DNA of 64,000 nucleotides from positions 1,488,001-1,552,000 of the forward strand of contig NZ_CP009302.1 in NCBI RefSeq assembly GCF_000814825.1, read 5' to 3'. The notes below the pieces were generated by a model. That model had not been told where the DNA came from, made no database searches, and saw nothing but the letters and a program-made list of their open reading frames with translations. Positions 37,729 through 46,850 of this stretch are shown here, in pieces (positions within the stretch are counted from its first letter, which is position 1; every line of letters starts with the position of its first letter). Position numbers and translations under genes: made by a program. Source of the DNA: Berryella intestinalis (lineage in GTDB: Bacteria > Actinomycetota > Coriobacteriia > Coriobacteriales > Eggerthellaceae).

Positions 37729-38145
37729 ATGGCATTTGTAGAAAACCTTGGAATTGAATTCACAGTCGACAGAAAGGATCGCGTTGAAGGGGTTATGCCC
37801 ATAAACCCCGATGTCTACCAACCGCATGGTTACCTTCACGGGGGCGCGACCATCGCGTTTCTCGAATCGCTAGCAAGTCGCGGGTCTGAAAACAACACGG
37901 ATTTCGCGAATGAACTCCCCTTTGGAATCGATGTCCATATCCGCCACAAGAAGAGCGGTAAAGACGGTCTGCTGCACGGAGTAGCAACCCTCGACAGGCA
38001 AGAAGGGATCAAGCAGTTCTGGAAGTGCACGGCATACGACGATCTCGGAGACGTGATCTCAGAAGGAGAGATCATGGTGAAAATCGTTCCTCTCTCACGC
38101 CTCGCCGAAAAGGCCCGGGAAAGAGAGGCCGCGCGTAACGCCTAA
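37729..38145 (+). CDS. PaaI/MenI-type hotdog thioesterase
   Basis: A 138-residue hotdog-fold acyl-CoA thioesterase. HGYLHGGATIAFLESLAS is the family's catalytic helix block, with the acidic Glu on the hotdog helix, and VDVHIRHKKSG-like residues form the following strand. It would release CoA from pathway thioesters and so recycle CoA or relieve stalled intermediates. AAGGAAGG precedes the ATG. It is the first gene of the island. Confidence 0.85.
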   Translation: MAFVENLGIEFTVDRKDRVEGVMPINPDVYQPHGYLHGGATIAFLESLASRGSENNTDFANELPFGIDVHIRHKKSGKDGLLHGVATLDRQEGIKQFWKCTAYDDLGDVISEGEIMVKIVPLSRLAEKAREREAARNA

Positions 38146-38210
38146 GGGTCAATTCGGTTTTCCCGAAAGCGCATCAACTTCTAACGATGCCCAAGAAATC
38201 AGCTAGCAAC

Positions 38211-38245
38211 AAAAAACGGGGCCCGCTTTTGAAGCGGGCCCCGTT
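38211..38245. terminator. Bidirectional terminator, thioesterase / MFS transporter
   Basis: A perfect 14-bp stem (38215-38228 with 38232-38245, 3-base loop) lies between two convergent genes. On the minus strand it runs into TTTTTTG, so it is strongest for the MFS gene. Confidence 0.9.
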
Positions 38246-38260
38246 CTCATGCGCTGATCC

Positions 38261-39529
38261 TTATTCGGTCCAGCGATCCACAATGCTCTTCTGCTTACCG
38301 AAGCAATACAGGCCGATCAGGAGAACCACAACCAACATCGAAATGCCCGCGATGAATACACCCGTAAAGCCAAATACCGACTGCTGAATACCCGCCCAAA
38401 TCAAAGCAGCGAAGGAAGCAACGAGGTTGAAGACCGAACTGATGCGAGAATAGATCAGAGAGTACTCCCTCGTCCCAAAGATTTGACGAACCATTATGGG
38501 GACAAGGGTTACAGCGGTCGCATACATAAAACCGAACACGAATGCGCCAGAATACAGCAGATACTCGGAAGCAAATCCAAACCAGCAGAGCAGAATTCCG
38601 ACGACGCCACAGGTAAACGCAAACAGCAGTGTGCCGCGAGCATTCTTATCGGCAAGTCCACCGAGAGTAACCTTAGCAATGGCTTGACCAACCATCATGA
38701 CGGTGGCCATCACACCGCCAACCACAACCACATCAAACGGCGCATCGGTAAGCGACCGAGCATACGAGGGGAACTGCATCGCAATAAGAATAGCGATGTT
38801 AATCAAGCCAGCAAACAGACATATTGCATAAAAGACTGGGGACTTCATCGCATCTTTGACGCTCAGTCCACGAGGTTTCGCCGAAGCTCCTCCCGAATTC
38901 GAGCTAGCACCATAGGGAAGCAGACCAACATCCTGGGGCCGGGTACGCACGGCAAGCAAGGTAAAGGGAAGCGACGTAGCCAATGCGATAAACGCCCAAA
39001 TGCGATAGATATCGTGGAAGTCCATACCGCTCGAAACAAGGGCCGTAAACACCGCATTCCAAACGGCTCCACCGACGCCAGTCATGCACATGCAAATACC
39101 GATGAAGAAACCACCACGCTCTACAAACCAGTTGTTGATCAGCGTGGGAACAGCAAGCCAGAGAAGAACAACCTCGCCAACACCAAGCAGAATGCCCGCG
39201 GCGTAAAACCACTCGATAGTCGGAGCAAGACTCATCAAGAAAAATGCCCCTCCGACCAAACATGCGCACACGCTAAGAAGGATACGAGCATCGACGGTTT
39301 GAAGAAGCTTGCCGGCGAAAGGCGAAGCAACGGTCATCGCAAGGTACATGATTGTTACATAAAGCGCGAACGCCGTCTTCTCAATGCCCAGCGACCCAGC
39401 AACAACCGGCTGGAAGGAACCCCATGTAGAGAAGCAGAGCGCCGAACAGCCAAAAGTAATCATAACGCCCGTGACGACAATGAGCATATGGCGGATGCTC
39501 ATCCTCTCCTTTGCACCTGTTGCTCCCAA
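38261..39529 (-). CDS. MFS transporter, oxalate/formate-antiporter-like family
   Basis: A 422-residue major facilitator with twelve hydrophobic helices. The pattern (TWGSFQPVVAGSLGIEKTAFALY at helix one-two, YSLIYSRISSVFNLVASF late) resembles the OFA-type monocarboxylate transporters that are numerous in Eggerthella-like genomes. A carboxylic acid substrate of the neighbouring CoA pathway is a reasonable inference. The TTG at 39529 is preferred because AAGGAGG lies 5 bases upstream; the ATG at 39502 has its Shine-Dalgarno sequence too close. Confidence 0.82.
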   Translation of the reverse strand: MGATGAKERMSIRHMLIVVTGVMITFGCSALCFSTWGSFQPVVAGSLGIEKTAFALYVTIMYLAMTVASPFAGKLLQTVDARILLSVCACLVGGAFFLMSLAPTIEWFYAAGILLGVGEVVLLWLAVPTLINNWFVERGGFFIGICMCMTGVGGAVWNAVFTALVSSGMDFHDIYRIWAFIALATSLPFTLLAVRTRPQDVGLLPYGASSNSGGASAKPRGLSVKDAMKSPVFYAICLFAGLINIAILIAMQFPSYARSLTDAPFDVVVVGGVMATVMMVGQAIAKVTLGGLADKNARGTLLFAFTCGVVGILLCWFGFASEYLLYSGAFVFGFMYATAVTLVPIMVRQIFGTREYSLIYSRISSVFNLVASFAALIWAGIQQSVFGFTGVFIAGISMLVVVLLIGLYCFGKQKSIVDRWTE

Positions 39530-39688
39530 AAGAACCTCCTTAACCCAGGTTTGCAGGACTTTTCCCCTTTTCCCACAAACTCTTACATTGGGCTGATTAT
39601 CTAATGGATCGTCGTGCAAATTACACGGGCAATACTATGTTAATGACCTTTTTTACTACACATATATTTATTTTTGGGGTGTTAAGAA

Positions 39689-39734
39689 TAATTCGCCTCT
39701 CCTGGTTTTTATAATAAATCGGAGAGGCGAATTA
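39689..39734 (-). terminator. Terminator after the first acyl-CoA dehydrogenase gene
   Basis: A 14-bp perfect stem (39689-39702 with 39721-39734) around an AT-rich 18-base loop lies just downstream of the acyl-CoA dehydrogenase stop and is followed on the minus strand by ATTCTTAAC. Confidence 0.75.
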
Positions 39735-39780
39735 CAAATATACTCAGATATAATTTTTTGTTGGCTAGTCTATATAGGTC

Positions 39781-40950
39781 TTACTCTGAAGCGCTTGCGA
39801 GGTACTTCTCGATGATAAGGGGAGCGGCAATGCGAACCATAATCTGATCCGTTCCCTCTGCAATCTGGTTCCCTCTGCAGTCTCGCCAAATCCGAGAGAC
39901 CCGAGCCATCTCGGTATAGCCCATTCCGCCAAGGATCTGCATGGCATCACTCGCCACCTCTGTTGCTGCCCTGGGAATAAACCTCTTAGCCAAGGCAACG
40001 CGAAGCCGACGATCGGATTCGTTGTTATCGATTGCTGCCGCAGCTCGATAGAGCAAAGACTTCATTGATTCAACTTTGATCTCCATATCGGTAAGCATTT
40101 GACCGATTTGCTGGAAATCCCCTACTTTCCTACCGAAACGCTCTCTTTGTGACGCTCGGACGGCATCCTCCATGGCCGCGCGGGCAAGTCCAACGCATGT
40201 AGAGCAAATCAACAGACGGCCGCTCTCAAGAAGACGGAAAAGGGTCTGGAACTTCGACCTGTCAACATCGAGCCTCCATGCGGGATCAAGCTCAACATTC
40301 GTGAACTTCATAGAGGCCAGAGGGATCATCGCCTGGCCTACCTTCTCAATGGGGTAAGCCCGCATCCCAGAGAGATTGCTGGGGATGAGCCATAACGTCA
40401 GATGAGGATATCTGCTCGGAGTCTTATTGTCTTTGTCAATCGCTGCCACCAGGACCGACGAAGCATACTCGCCATTGAAAACGTAAGATTTGTCCCCGTT
40501 TAGAACGATTTTCCCGTCAACGGTTTCCACGGATGTCTCCATAGCCATGGTATCCGATCCGGAATCCATATCTGAAATGGCCGTAGCAAACATTACCCGT
40601 GCCGTTCTCTGATACTCGTCGAGATGCTTTTCGAATAGCTCTCCCGTTGAAAAGTCCTCCAAAAGCTGAAGATTGAAAAGCTCGTGCTGGAACGGCAGTG
40701 TAGTTCCAGCACGATACGACAGCTCATCTAATATGATGCAACGTGATGTAAGGTCAAAAAACTTAAAATAATTCTGCGTCCGCAAATTTCGAGACCTGAA
40801 AAGAACCTCTACAAAGTCCCGTACAACTTCGTCGGGCAACCCCTGCCCGAGGCACCACTGCTTAACATTCTCTGGGGAAAAATGGCGCTCTGCCATTTGA
40901 GAAAAGACGTCCCTCAGCTGTCGCTGATCATCGCTCAACCTATAATCCAT
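39781..40950 (-). CDS. Acyl-CoA dehydrogenase (island copy 1)
   Basis: A 389-residue FAD enzyme of the acyl-CoA dehydrogenase family. FATAISDMDSGSDTMAM is the FAD/substrate block, and the C-terminus has LGGMGYTEMARVSRIWRDCRG followed by IAEGTDQIM, in which Glu occupies the classical catalytic-base position of MCAD. It would desaturate, or in reverse reduce, a CoA thioester alpha-beta bond. The N-terminal domain is divergent, so a specialised substrate is likely. GGAGG lies 5 bases before the ATG at 40950. It is divergent from the CoA-transferase gene. No electron-transferring flavoprotein genes are nearby. Confidence 0.88.
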   Translation of the reverse strand: MDYRLSDDQRQLRDVFSQMAERHFSPENVKQWCLGQGLPDEVVRDFVEVLFRSRNLRTQNYFKFFDLTSRCIILDELSYRAGTTLPFQHELFNLQLLEDFSTGELFEKHLDEYQRTARVMFATAISDMDSGSDTMAMETSVETVDGKIVLNGDKSYVFNGEYASSVLVAAIDKDNKTPSRYPHLTLWLIPSNLSGMRAYPIEKVGQAMIPLASMKFTNVELDPAWRLDVDRSKFQTLFRLLESGRLLICSTCVGLARAAMEDAVRASQRERFGRKVGDFQQIGQMLTDMEIKVESMKSLLYRAAAAIDNNESDRRLRVALAKRFIPRAATEVASDAMQILGGMGYTEMARVSRIWRDCRGNQIAEGTDQIMVRIAAPLIIEKYLASASE

Positions 40951-41325
40951 CTTCGCCTCCACAAACCGTTTCATTGCTATTTAATCGTACTCACGAAACG
41001 TTCAGCCCATTTTAGAGTTTCCGTCCACCTTGAATCAGGGGAATCGCATCTCAGTTGAATTGACGATAGCCCGAACATAGTTCAGCACCGCTCGCTTTAT
41101 CTACACCCAAAACCTCCCAACTGTGTATGATACAAACACCATTTAGATTTATATGTCCCAAAAAATACCTAGAAGTAGGATTGTTTATCTCTATATATCA
41201 TTCTATCTATTTTTATTGATATACGTTTTCTTAAATTTGACCATAGATTGGATAAGACCCTGATGTGATTATTTACTTAGTTTAGAGAACCAACCGATAA
41301 CAATGGAGACAAGAGAGGAATAGCT
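40951..41325. promoter_or_regulatory. AT-rich divergent promoter region, dehydrogenase 1 / CoA-transferase
   Basis: This 375-base gene-free region is among the most AT-rich in the window. TTGACC near 41247 on the plus strand could be a -35 box of the CoA-transferase gene, whose ribosome-binding site is GAGAGGA. No convincing TetR-type palindrome was identified by eye. Confidence 0.4.
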
Positions 41326-42636
41326 ATGCTAACTACCGAAGCGCTTAACGGCTACGGACCTCTGAATGGGGTAAAAGTCGTTGAACTCTGCGAATGGGTT
41401 GCGGCGCCCGCTGCGGTGAGGATTCTGTCCGAAATGGGTGCTCAAATCATGAAGGTTGAGCCCATCTGGGGGGATGCTCAACGTACGCAGGGACCCGGTT
41501 TTGGATGCGAGCAGACTGAGGTAGAGGATCCGACCATCGACCTCAACAACACTAACAAAAACTGGATATCCCTCAACCTTAAGGACCCCGAGGCTCTCGA
41601 GGTTATGCACAAGCTCCTCGCGGAAGCGGATGTGTTCATCAATAACTGGCGCGATAAGGCTCTGGTGAAAATGGGGCTTGACTACGCCTCCTTAAAGGAA
41701 AAGTACCCGCGATTGATCTGGGCTCAGATGCGCGGATACGGAGAGTATGGACCCGAAAAGGATACTCCCGGCTTTGATGCGGTGTGCTGGGCCGCCCGAG
41801 GCGGCGTTGCCAACGTCTTCCGCGAGGATGGGCAATCCCCCGCCATTCCTCCCCAGGCTTTTGGTGACTACAACGCCGCCTCGATCATGGCTGGCGGCAT
41901 TACCGCCGCTCTGTTCAATCGCACTCGAACCAACAAGGGAGACAAGGTCGTCTGCAACCTCTATGGCGCGGCGATCTGGGGTGGCAACATCGGCGTCATG
42001 GCCACTCAGTTTGGCGCTCCGTACCCCAAATCGAGGACTCGCGTTCCAAACCCCTTCAACAACACCTATCGGACGAAAGACGAAAAGTGGATGCTCATTT
42101 GCATGCCGCAGTACGATAAGTACTACAACATGATGATGGAGATAACTGGCCTCAACGAGCACATTGACCAGCCCGACACCTGCAATCTCCCCGCACTTAA
42201 AGCATCCGGGAAACAGCCGGAGGTCATTGGATGGCTCAGTGACGCTTTCGTCACCAAAACCTTCGAAGAGTGGGACGAGATCCTTCGCGAACACGAAGTT
42301 CCTCATCAGAAGTGCTTCCGGTATACCGACATCATCAAAGACGAGGAAGCGTACGATAACGATTCTCTCCGTTGGGTCGAGTACGATGCCTTCGGAAAGA
42401 AAGCGCTTCCCATGTCCCCCCTCCGCTTTGACAGCGCAGGCGATCCGCCGATCGTTTTGTCTAAGCCCGTCGGGTACCATACTGCCGAGATCATGTCCGG
42501 ACTCGGATACACCGACGAACAGATCAAGACCATGGATGAATCGGGGGCTGTCAAGGTTTGGCACGGAGAAGAGTGCCCAGACGTGATCTTCAGGTCGAAG
42601 CGACAGGAAGCTGGAGAGGCTCCTTGCAACTGGTAA
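41326..42636 (+). CDS. Class III CoA-transferase (CaiB/BaiF family)
   Basis: A 436-residue family III CoA-transferase that moves CoA between carboxylic acids without ATP. GVKVVELCEWVAAPAAVRIL is the conserved N-terminus, and the catalytic Asp is the one in PGFDAVCWAARGGV. It would recycle CoA from the pathway product onto fresh substrate once the ligase has primed the cycle, as CaiB does for carnitine and BaiF for bile acids. GAGAGGA precedes the ATG. An intrinsic terminator follows directly, so it is transcribed alone. Confidence 0.9.
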   Translation: MLTTEALNGYGPLNGVKVVELCEWVAAPAAVRILSEMGAQIMKVEPIWGDAQRTQGPGFGCEQTEVEDPTIDLNNTNKNWISLNLKDPEALEVMHKLLAEADVFINNWRDKALVKMGLDYASLKEKYPRLIWAQMRGYGEYGPEKDTPGFDAVCWAARGGVANVFREDGQSPAIPPQAFGDYNAASIMAGGITAALFNRTRTNKGDKVVCNLYGAAIWGGNIGVMATQFGAPYPKSRTRVPNPFNNTYRTKDEKWMLICMPQYDKYYNMMMEITGLNEHIDQPDTCNLPALKASGKQPEVIGWLSDAFVTKTFEEWDEILREHEVPHQKCFRYTDIIKDEEAYDNDSLRWVEYDAFGKKALPMSPLRFDSAGDPPIVLSKPVGYHTAEIMSGLGYTDEQIKTMDESGAVKVWHGEECPDVIFRSKRQEAGEAPCNW

Positions 42637-42666
42637 GTTGTAATCAGATTCACGCAGCGATGCATA

Positions 42667-42698
42667 AGAAGCGCCTCGGAATACCGAGGCGCTTCTTT
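42667..42698 (+). terminator. Intrinsic terminator after the CoA-transferase gene
   Basis: A perfect 13-bp stem (42667-42679 with 42684-42696, 4-base loop) is followed by TT on the plus strand and lies between two convergent genes. Confidence 0.85.
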
Positions 42699-42726
42699 GA
42701 TGCGAGCAATGTCCCTAATGCAAACT

Positions 42727-43491
42727 TTAATGCAGAAGCCATCCACCCTCGACATAAATAGTTTGACCTGTAAGGTAAGAGGCATCGTCGCTTGCAAGGA
42801 AGAGCACGGTATTGGCCACCTCTTCCTTTCTGCCACGACGCCCCAAAGGAACGGTGGCGTTGTATGCTTCTTCAGCGCCGGCCTTTTTGTAAAAGGATTC
42901 GTTAAGGGCTGTGGGGATACTCCCAGGGCCTACAGCGTTAACTCGAATACCATACTTGCCAACTTCAAGCGCAAAAGTCTCCGTAGCTGACTTAACCCCG
43001 GCCTTTGCAATGTTGTAAACAGCACACCCAGGTCGACTCCGTGCAGCATTAATGGAAGAAATATTGACGATCGCTCCCGGCGTACCCGCTTCTATGTGGT
43101 AACGACAAAACCACTGCGAGGCAAAGAAAACTGATTTTAGATCGGTATCGAGAACCTTATCCCATTGCCGCTCGTCAACCGAAAGAACGTCTCCCCGATC
43201 CCATATCCCGGCATTATTCACCAAGATATCGAAACCACAAAAACGATCAACGACCTCCTGAAACAGCCGGTATACTTGTTCGGGTTTAGACACGTCGGCT
43301 ACACCCGAGAAAATACGCTCGGAATCGGCGCCTATCGGATTTCTCTCCAAGCGCTTTAAACCCTCTTCGGAGCGGCTGTTGGTAACGACGGTTCCTCCGC
43401 ACTCGTAAAACCTCTGTGCAATGCTTTTCCCTATGCCCTGATCGGATCCGGTTACCACTATCACTTTGCCAGTAAAGTCGTATGAATTCAT
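42727..43491 (-). CDS. Short-chain dehydrogenase/reductase (classical SDR)
   Basis: A 254-residue NAD(P)-dependent oxidoreductase. The Rossmann motif is TGSDQGIGKSIA, NNAG follows, and the catalytic triad is Ser in NISSIN with Tyr and Lys in YNIAKAG. PGSIPT and the C-terminal GQTIYVEGGW are typical of the FabG/hydroxysteroid-dehydrogenase subgroup. In the pathway it would oxidise or reduce a hydroxyl group or 3-hydroxyacyl thioester. AAAGGAGG lies 4 bases before the ATG. It is third in a minus-strand operon behind the second MFS gene and a small membrane protein. Confidence 0.9.
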   Translation of the reverse strand: MNSYDFTGKVIVVTGSDQGIGKSIAQRFYECGGTVVTNSRSEEGLKRLERNPIGADSERIFSGVADVSKPEQVYRLFQEVVDRFCGFDILVNNAGIWDRGDVLSVDERQWDKVLDTDLKSVFFASQWFCRYHIEAGTPGAIVNISSINAARSRPGCAVYNIAKAGVKSATETFALEVGKYGIRVNAVGPGSIPTALNESFYKKAGAEEAYNATVPLGRRGRKEEVANTVLFLASDDASYLTGQTIYVEGGWLLH

Positions 43492-43502
43492 AAATCCTCC
43501 TT

Positions 43503-44075
43503 TCACTTTGAGAATTTTGAAGGCGTGAGACCCGGCCTCTCGGCAATCACACGCACGATGATGAGCCAATGAAGAATCGAAAGCAGAAAGACAAGGCCGG
43601 TGAAGGGATCAACGAGCTGCACGTTAAACCATAAGTAAACGTTCCACGCAAAAGACAAAGCGACCTGAATCAACATACAGCGCCGCACAGCAAGCAGCGA
43701 ATCGTTATCGTAAAGCCAGTTGAAGCCTCTATGGCTTATAAACACGCTAGTCAGCCCGAGCACGAATACAACCAAAGCCTCGCATCGCATAAGCAAGGCG
43801 AGGTTCAACCCCTTATACGCGGCCCCTCCATGCATGCTGAAATCGCGCGTATCGTAATCCTGTCCTTGAAATAACGCTAATACCACCAACACAACGGCAA
43901 CCACTACGAATATGTAACCGATTATCAGAATGATATCGAGAAGACGATGCTCAGCGGTTCTCATGGGAGTCATGGGATAGCCGTCATCACCTATCCTCAA
44001 GCCATCATCACCGTAAAGAACTTCGCCTTCCGCCGGGATAACGAGATCATCTTTTTTCGGGTTCCTTTTACTCAT
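43503..44075 (-). CDS. Unknown four-helix membrane protein in the MFS-SDR operon
   Basis: A 190-residue protein with a hydrophilic, acidic N-terminus of about 45 residues and four hydrophobic helices at roughly 46-70, 90-113, 128-150 and 155-178. I do not recognise a family. It lies between an MFS transporter gene and an SDR gene, 11 bases from the latter, so it is likely to belong to the same transport or oxidation step. It could be a transporter partner or a redox anchor, but nothing in the sequence shows a cofactor site. Confidence 0.65.
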   Translation of the reverse strand: MSKRNPKKDDLVIPAEGEVLYGDDGLRIGDDGYPMTPMRTAEHRLLDIILIIGYIFVVVAVVLVVLALFQGQDYDTRDFSMHGGAAYKGLNLALLMRCEALVVFVLGLTSVFISHRGFNWLYDNDSLLAVRRCMLIQVALSFAWNVYLWFNVQLVDPFTGLVFLLSILHWLIIVRVIAERPGLTPSKFSK

Positions 44076-44132
44076 ACGACCGATCTCCCATTAGGGCCCC
44101 ATTTCAGCCACATAATCCGGGGTTCATCAGAT

Positions 44133-45572
44133 TCACAGCACGCCAGCATTGATCTCTTCAAGAGTCTTGCCGTGCGTTTCGTAACCAAAAATAGCCGTGA
44201 TAACGACAGCTGCAACAGCAATGCCAGCCGAAACGAGATACACACCCGTTACGTTACCTTGCGCAATAAAGAATGCGATCCAGTAGGGGCTGATAACACC
44301 GGCGATACGACCAATGGCGTTGCAAAAACCAGTTCCTCGGGTGCGACACTGAGTCGGAAAAGGCTCAGGAAGGTACACAGCTGAAGCAGCCACCGACCAG
44401 CAATAAGTGCACATGCAGAGTAAAAATCCGACCACCATTATCAAAACCGTCTGGTCAGCGGGGATCTGAGACCAGATCAAACCAGCAAAGCCAACGATAG
44501 TAAGCGTCACGCAAATGAACGGTTTGCGTTTAAATTTCTCCACGATCAAGCTCATCAAAAAGACTCCGCATGGGATTCCGCATTGCATAACAGCAGTCAT
44601 GGCAACTGAATAGGTAACATCGAAACCACGCGACACAAAAATAGTAGGGGTCCAGGTGACCACGGTATAAACGCAGACGTTCATTGCAAACATAAGTGCA
44701 ACACCCGTTAGCGTACGACCAAGCATTTTCTTCGAAAACAAGAACCTCCATCCAAGCTGCTTAACCTCATGCTTAGAAGCAGCCTGTTCGATAATCTCGT
44801 CAGCAACGGGATGAATTTGCACGCCCTTAGCAATAAGCCTTTGTTCGTATCTATCAAGCAAAGCCCCAGCTTCATCAAATCGCTGTTTAGAGGCGAGCCA
44901 ACGAGGGGACTCGTCAAGATACCTGACGCACAGAATCAAAGCGATAAGGGCAAGAATACCTGCAAAAATAAAAACAGCCCTCCAACCCACAATGGGAAGC
45001 AGAACCATACTAATGAAAGCAGCCACAGGGGTACCGCTATTTGCAAGTAAGCCAACGTAAGCCTGCCATTTTCCGCGTACCTTCGGCGGAGTGAATTCAC
45101 TGAGCGCAGAATAGGCTGCGGGGTAAGCCCCGCCCAGACCGAGGCCCATAACGAAACGACAAACGATGAGAAAACACATATCGGGCGCAAATGCGCCAAC
45201 AAAGCACCCTCCGCAAAACAGGGCTGTTAGGAATAAAATCGATTTACGGCGACCTAACGCATCTGCAATTGTTCCGGCAAGCAAGCTCCCGAAAAAGTAC
45301 CCTGCCATAGTAGTAGATACAAACAGTGCATTTAAGCCCGAATCCGACCAACCGCTTGCAAGCAGCTGAGCGATAACAGGACCACCAATGTTCATATCGA
45401 TTGAATCACAGAATACGACGCCGCCCAAAAGGAACAACATCTTTTTCTGCATATCGCTAATAGGCAAGCGATCGAGACGAGCGGCAATACCATGGTATGA
45501 GCATTGCAAGCCGGAAGAACAGGCCTGATCCACCCCATCGATTCGAGCATTGATTTGACTATCGGCCGACAT
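44133..45572 (-). CDS. MFS transporter, aromatic-acid/sugar-porter type
   Basis: A 479-residue twelve-helix facilitator. It carries the classical MFS loop signatures GTIADALGRRKSILF after helix two and YLDESPRWLASKQRFDEA after helix six, the latter typical of the SP and AAHS families. It also has a conserved charged residue in helix one (FCDSIDMNIGG), as in aromatic-acid proton symporters. It differs in family from the first MFS protein, so the two may import substrate and export product. AAGGG lies 7 bases upstream of the ATG at 45572. Confidence 0.87.
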   Translation of the reverse strand: MSADSQINARIDGVDQACSSGLQCSYHGIAARLDRLPISDMQKKMLFLLGGVVFCDSIDMNIGGPVIAQLLASGWSDSGLNALFVSTTMAGYFFGSLLAGTIADALGRRKSILFLTALFCGGCFVGAFAPDMCFLIVCRFVMGLGLGGAYPAAYSALSEFTPPKVRGKWQAYVGLLANSGTPVAAFISMVLLPIVGWRAVFIFAGILALIALILCVRYLDESPRWLASKQRFDEAGALLDRYEQRLIAKGVQIHPVADEIIEQAASKHEVKQLGWRFLFSKKMLGRTLTGVALMFAMNVCVYTVVTWTPTIFVSRGFDVTYSVAMTAVMQCGIPCGVFLMSLIVEKFKRKPFICVTLTIVGFAGLIWSQIPADQTVLIMVVGFLLCMCTYCWSVAASAVYLPEPFPTQCRTRGTGFCNAIGRIAGVISPYWIAFFIAQGNVTGVYLVSAGIAVAAVVITAIFGYETHGKTLEEINAGVL

Positions 45573-45654
45573 ATCTTCACCCTTCCCTTCCAACAAATGG
45601 AACCTTCCCAAAGCGGCGGCCAGGAAATGGAAAACGAACGTCGCGTGATACTGC

Positions 45655-45686
45655 AGGAGGTCGAGAGCACAAGCTCACGACCTCCT
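45655..45686. other. Hairpin downstream of the crotonase gene
   Basis: A 9-bp stem (45655-45663 with 45678-45686) sits between the crotonase stop and the MFS start on the minus strand. It has no T tract, so it may be a transcript-stabilising or processing hairpin rather than a terminator. Confidence 0.4.
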
Positions 45687-45733
45687 TTGAAAAACACGCC
45701 GGCGGATAAAGTTTTTGCAATCCGTCCAGTTGC

Positions 45734-46612
45734 TTACATGTTGCGGAAAGAATACTTCTCCGGATTAGCCTTCACGTCTTCCCGATTCTTGGGGTTCATT
45801 TTCAGAGTTCCCATAATTCCATCGTTGGTGTTGGACGCGAGAACCTGGTTACGATTCTCCATTCGGATAACGTTCTCAAAGCTGGTTCCATCAAGGGATG
45901 CCTGCAGGCATTCCTTGGTCAGCCTCAATCCGAATGGAGCGGTAGCTGCGCAAATTTCCTCGGCAAGGGCAATTGCGGTATCGAGGCAATCCTCATCCGG
46001 AACAAGCCTATTTGCAAACCCCCAGTCAAACAATTCTTTCGCATCATGGCGAGCGGGGTTCATCAAGATCTCGGCAGCACGGGCATATCCGACAATCTTG
46101 GGGAGGAAAAACGCGCCGCCCATATCGGTTCCGGTGTAACCAATAGACAGGTAGCCGGCATTCATCTTGAACGACTCACCCAGAACGCGCATATCGCAAG
46201 CGCAGGAAATAGAGAGGCCGCCACCGACAGCGTAACCCTTAAGCGCGCCGATGATCGGCTGCTCACAGCGACGCATGTTTACGATCTGATCCGAGCACAT
46301 ACGTTGCATAACGTAAAAGTCACGCTGGATGCGACCCATGTCCTCAGGAGGATCAAGCGCGAGATCATTCAGATTAAAGCCCGCACAGAACGACTTGCCC
46401 TCTCCCGTAAGAACGATAACCCGACACTCATGATCCATACGGACCTTGATCAAAAAGTCGTTAAACTCAGCCATCTGATGGTACGACATAGCGTTCAGGT
46501 TTCCCGCGTCGTTGAACTTGCAGACGTATACCGGTCCACGCTTCTCGATGATCAGCTTCTCGTAATCGTACTCGAACACGGGAAGATGATAGCTCTCCTG
46601 ATAAACGCTCAT
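45734..46612 (-). CDS. Crotonase-superfamily protein lacking the two hydratase glutamates
   Basis: A 292-residue member of the enoyl-CoA hydratase/isomerase superfamily. GEGKSFCAGFNLNDL and GYAVGGGLSISCACDMRV form the oxyanion-hole region that grips the thioester carbonyl. At the two positions where enoyl-CoA hydratase has catalytic Glu (144 and 164 in rat numbering) this protein has Ser and a non-acidic residue. An Asp does occur in GYTGTDMGG, near the place of the third acidic residue of dienoyl-CoA isomerase. A hydratase reaction is therefore doubtful; isomerisation, decarboxylation or hydrolysis are alternatives. It lies upstream of the MFS gene on the same strand and is divergent from dehydrogenase 2. 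Confidence 0.82.
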   Translation of the reverse strand: MSVYQESYHLPVFEYDYEKLIIEKRGPVYVCKFNDAGNLNAMSYHQMAEFNDFLIKVRMDHECRVIVLTGEGKSFCAGFNLNDLALDPPEDMGRIQRDFYVMQRMCSDQIVNMRRCEQPIIGALKGYAVGGGLSISCACDMRVLGESFKMNAGYLSIGYTGTDMGGAFFLPKIVGYARAAEILMNPARHDAKELFDWGFANRLVPDEDCLDTAIALAEEICAATAPFGLRLTKECLQASLDGTSFENVIRMENRNQVLASNTNDGIMGTLKMNPKNREDVKANPEKYSFRNM

Positions 46613-46850
46613 CCCTACTCCTTCTCACTCGCTCAGATATAAAACCACTGACTTCATTCTAGATTGCCATTTTTTACTTAACGATGGACAAGATAGAAAT
46701 ATTGATGGCTTATATTGACTTCTTTTTATTTTTTTTAACAACTAAAATTAGTATACCGATTAATTTACGGTCATTAATTAATTATTGGCCATAAAAATAC
46801 ATCGCTTGAAATTAAGGATTAGAAACATTGGAAGGGTGTAAGGGGGATAT

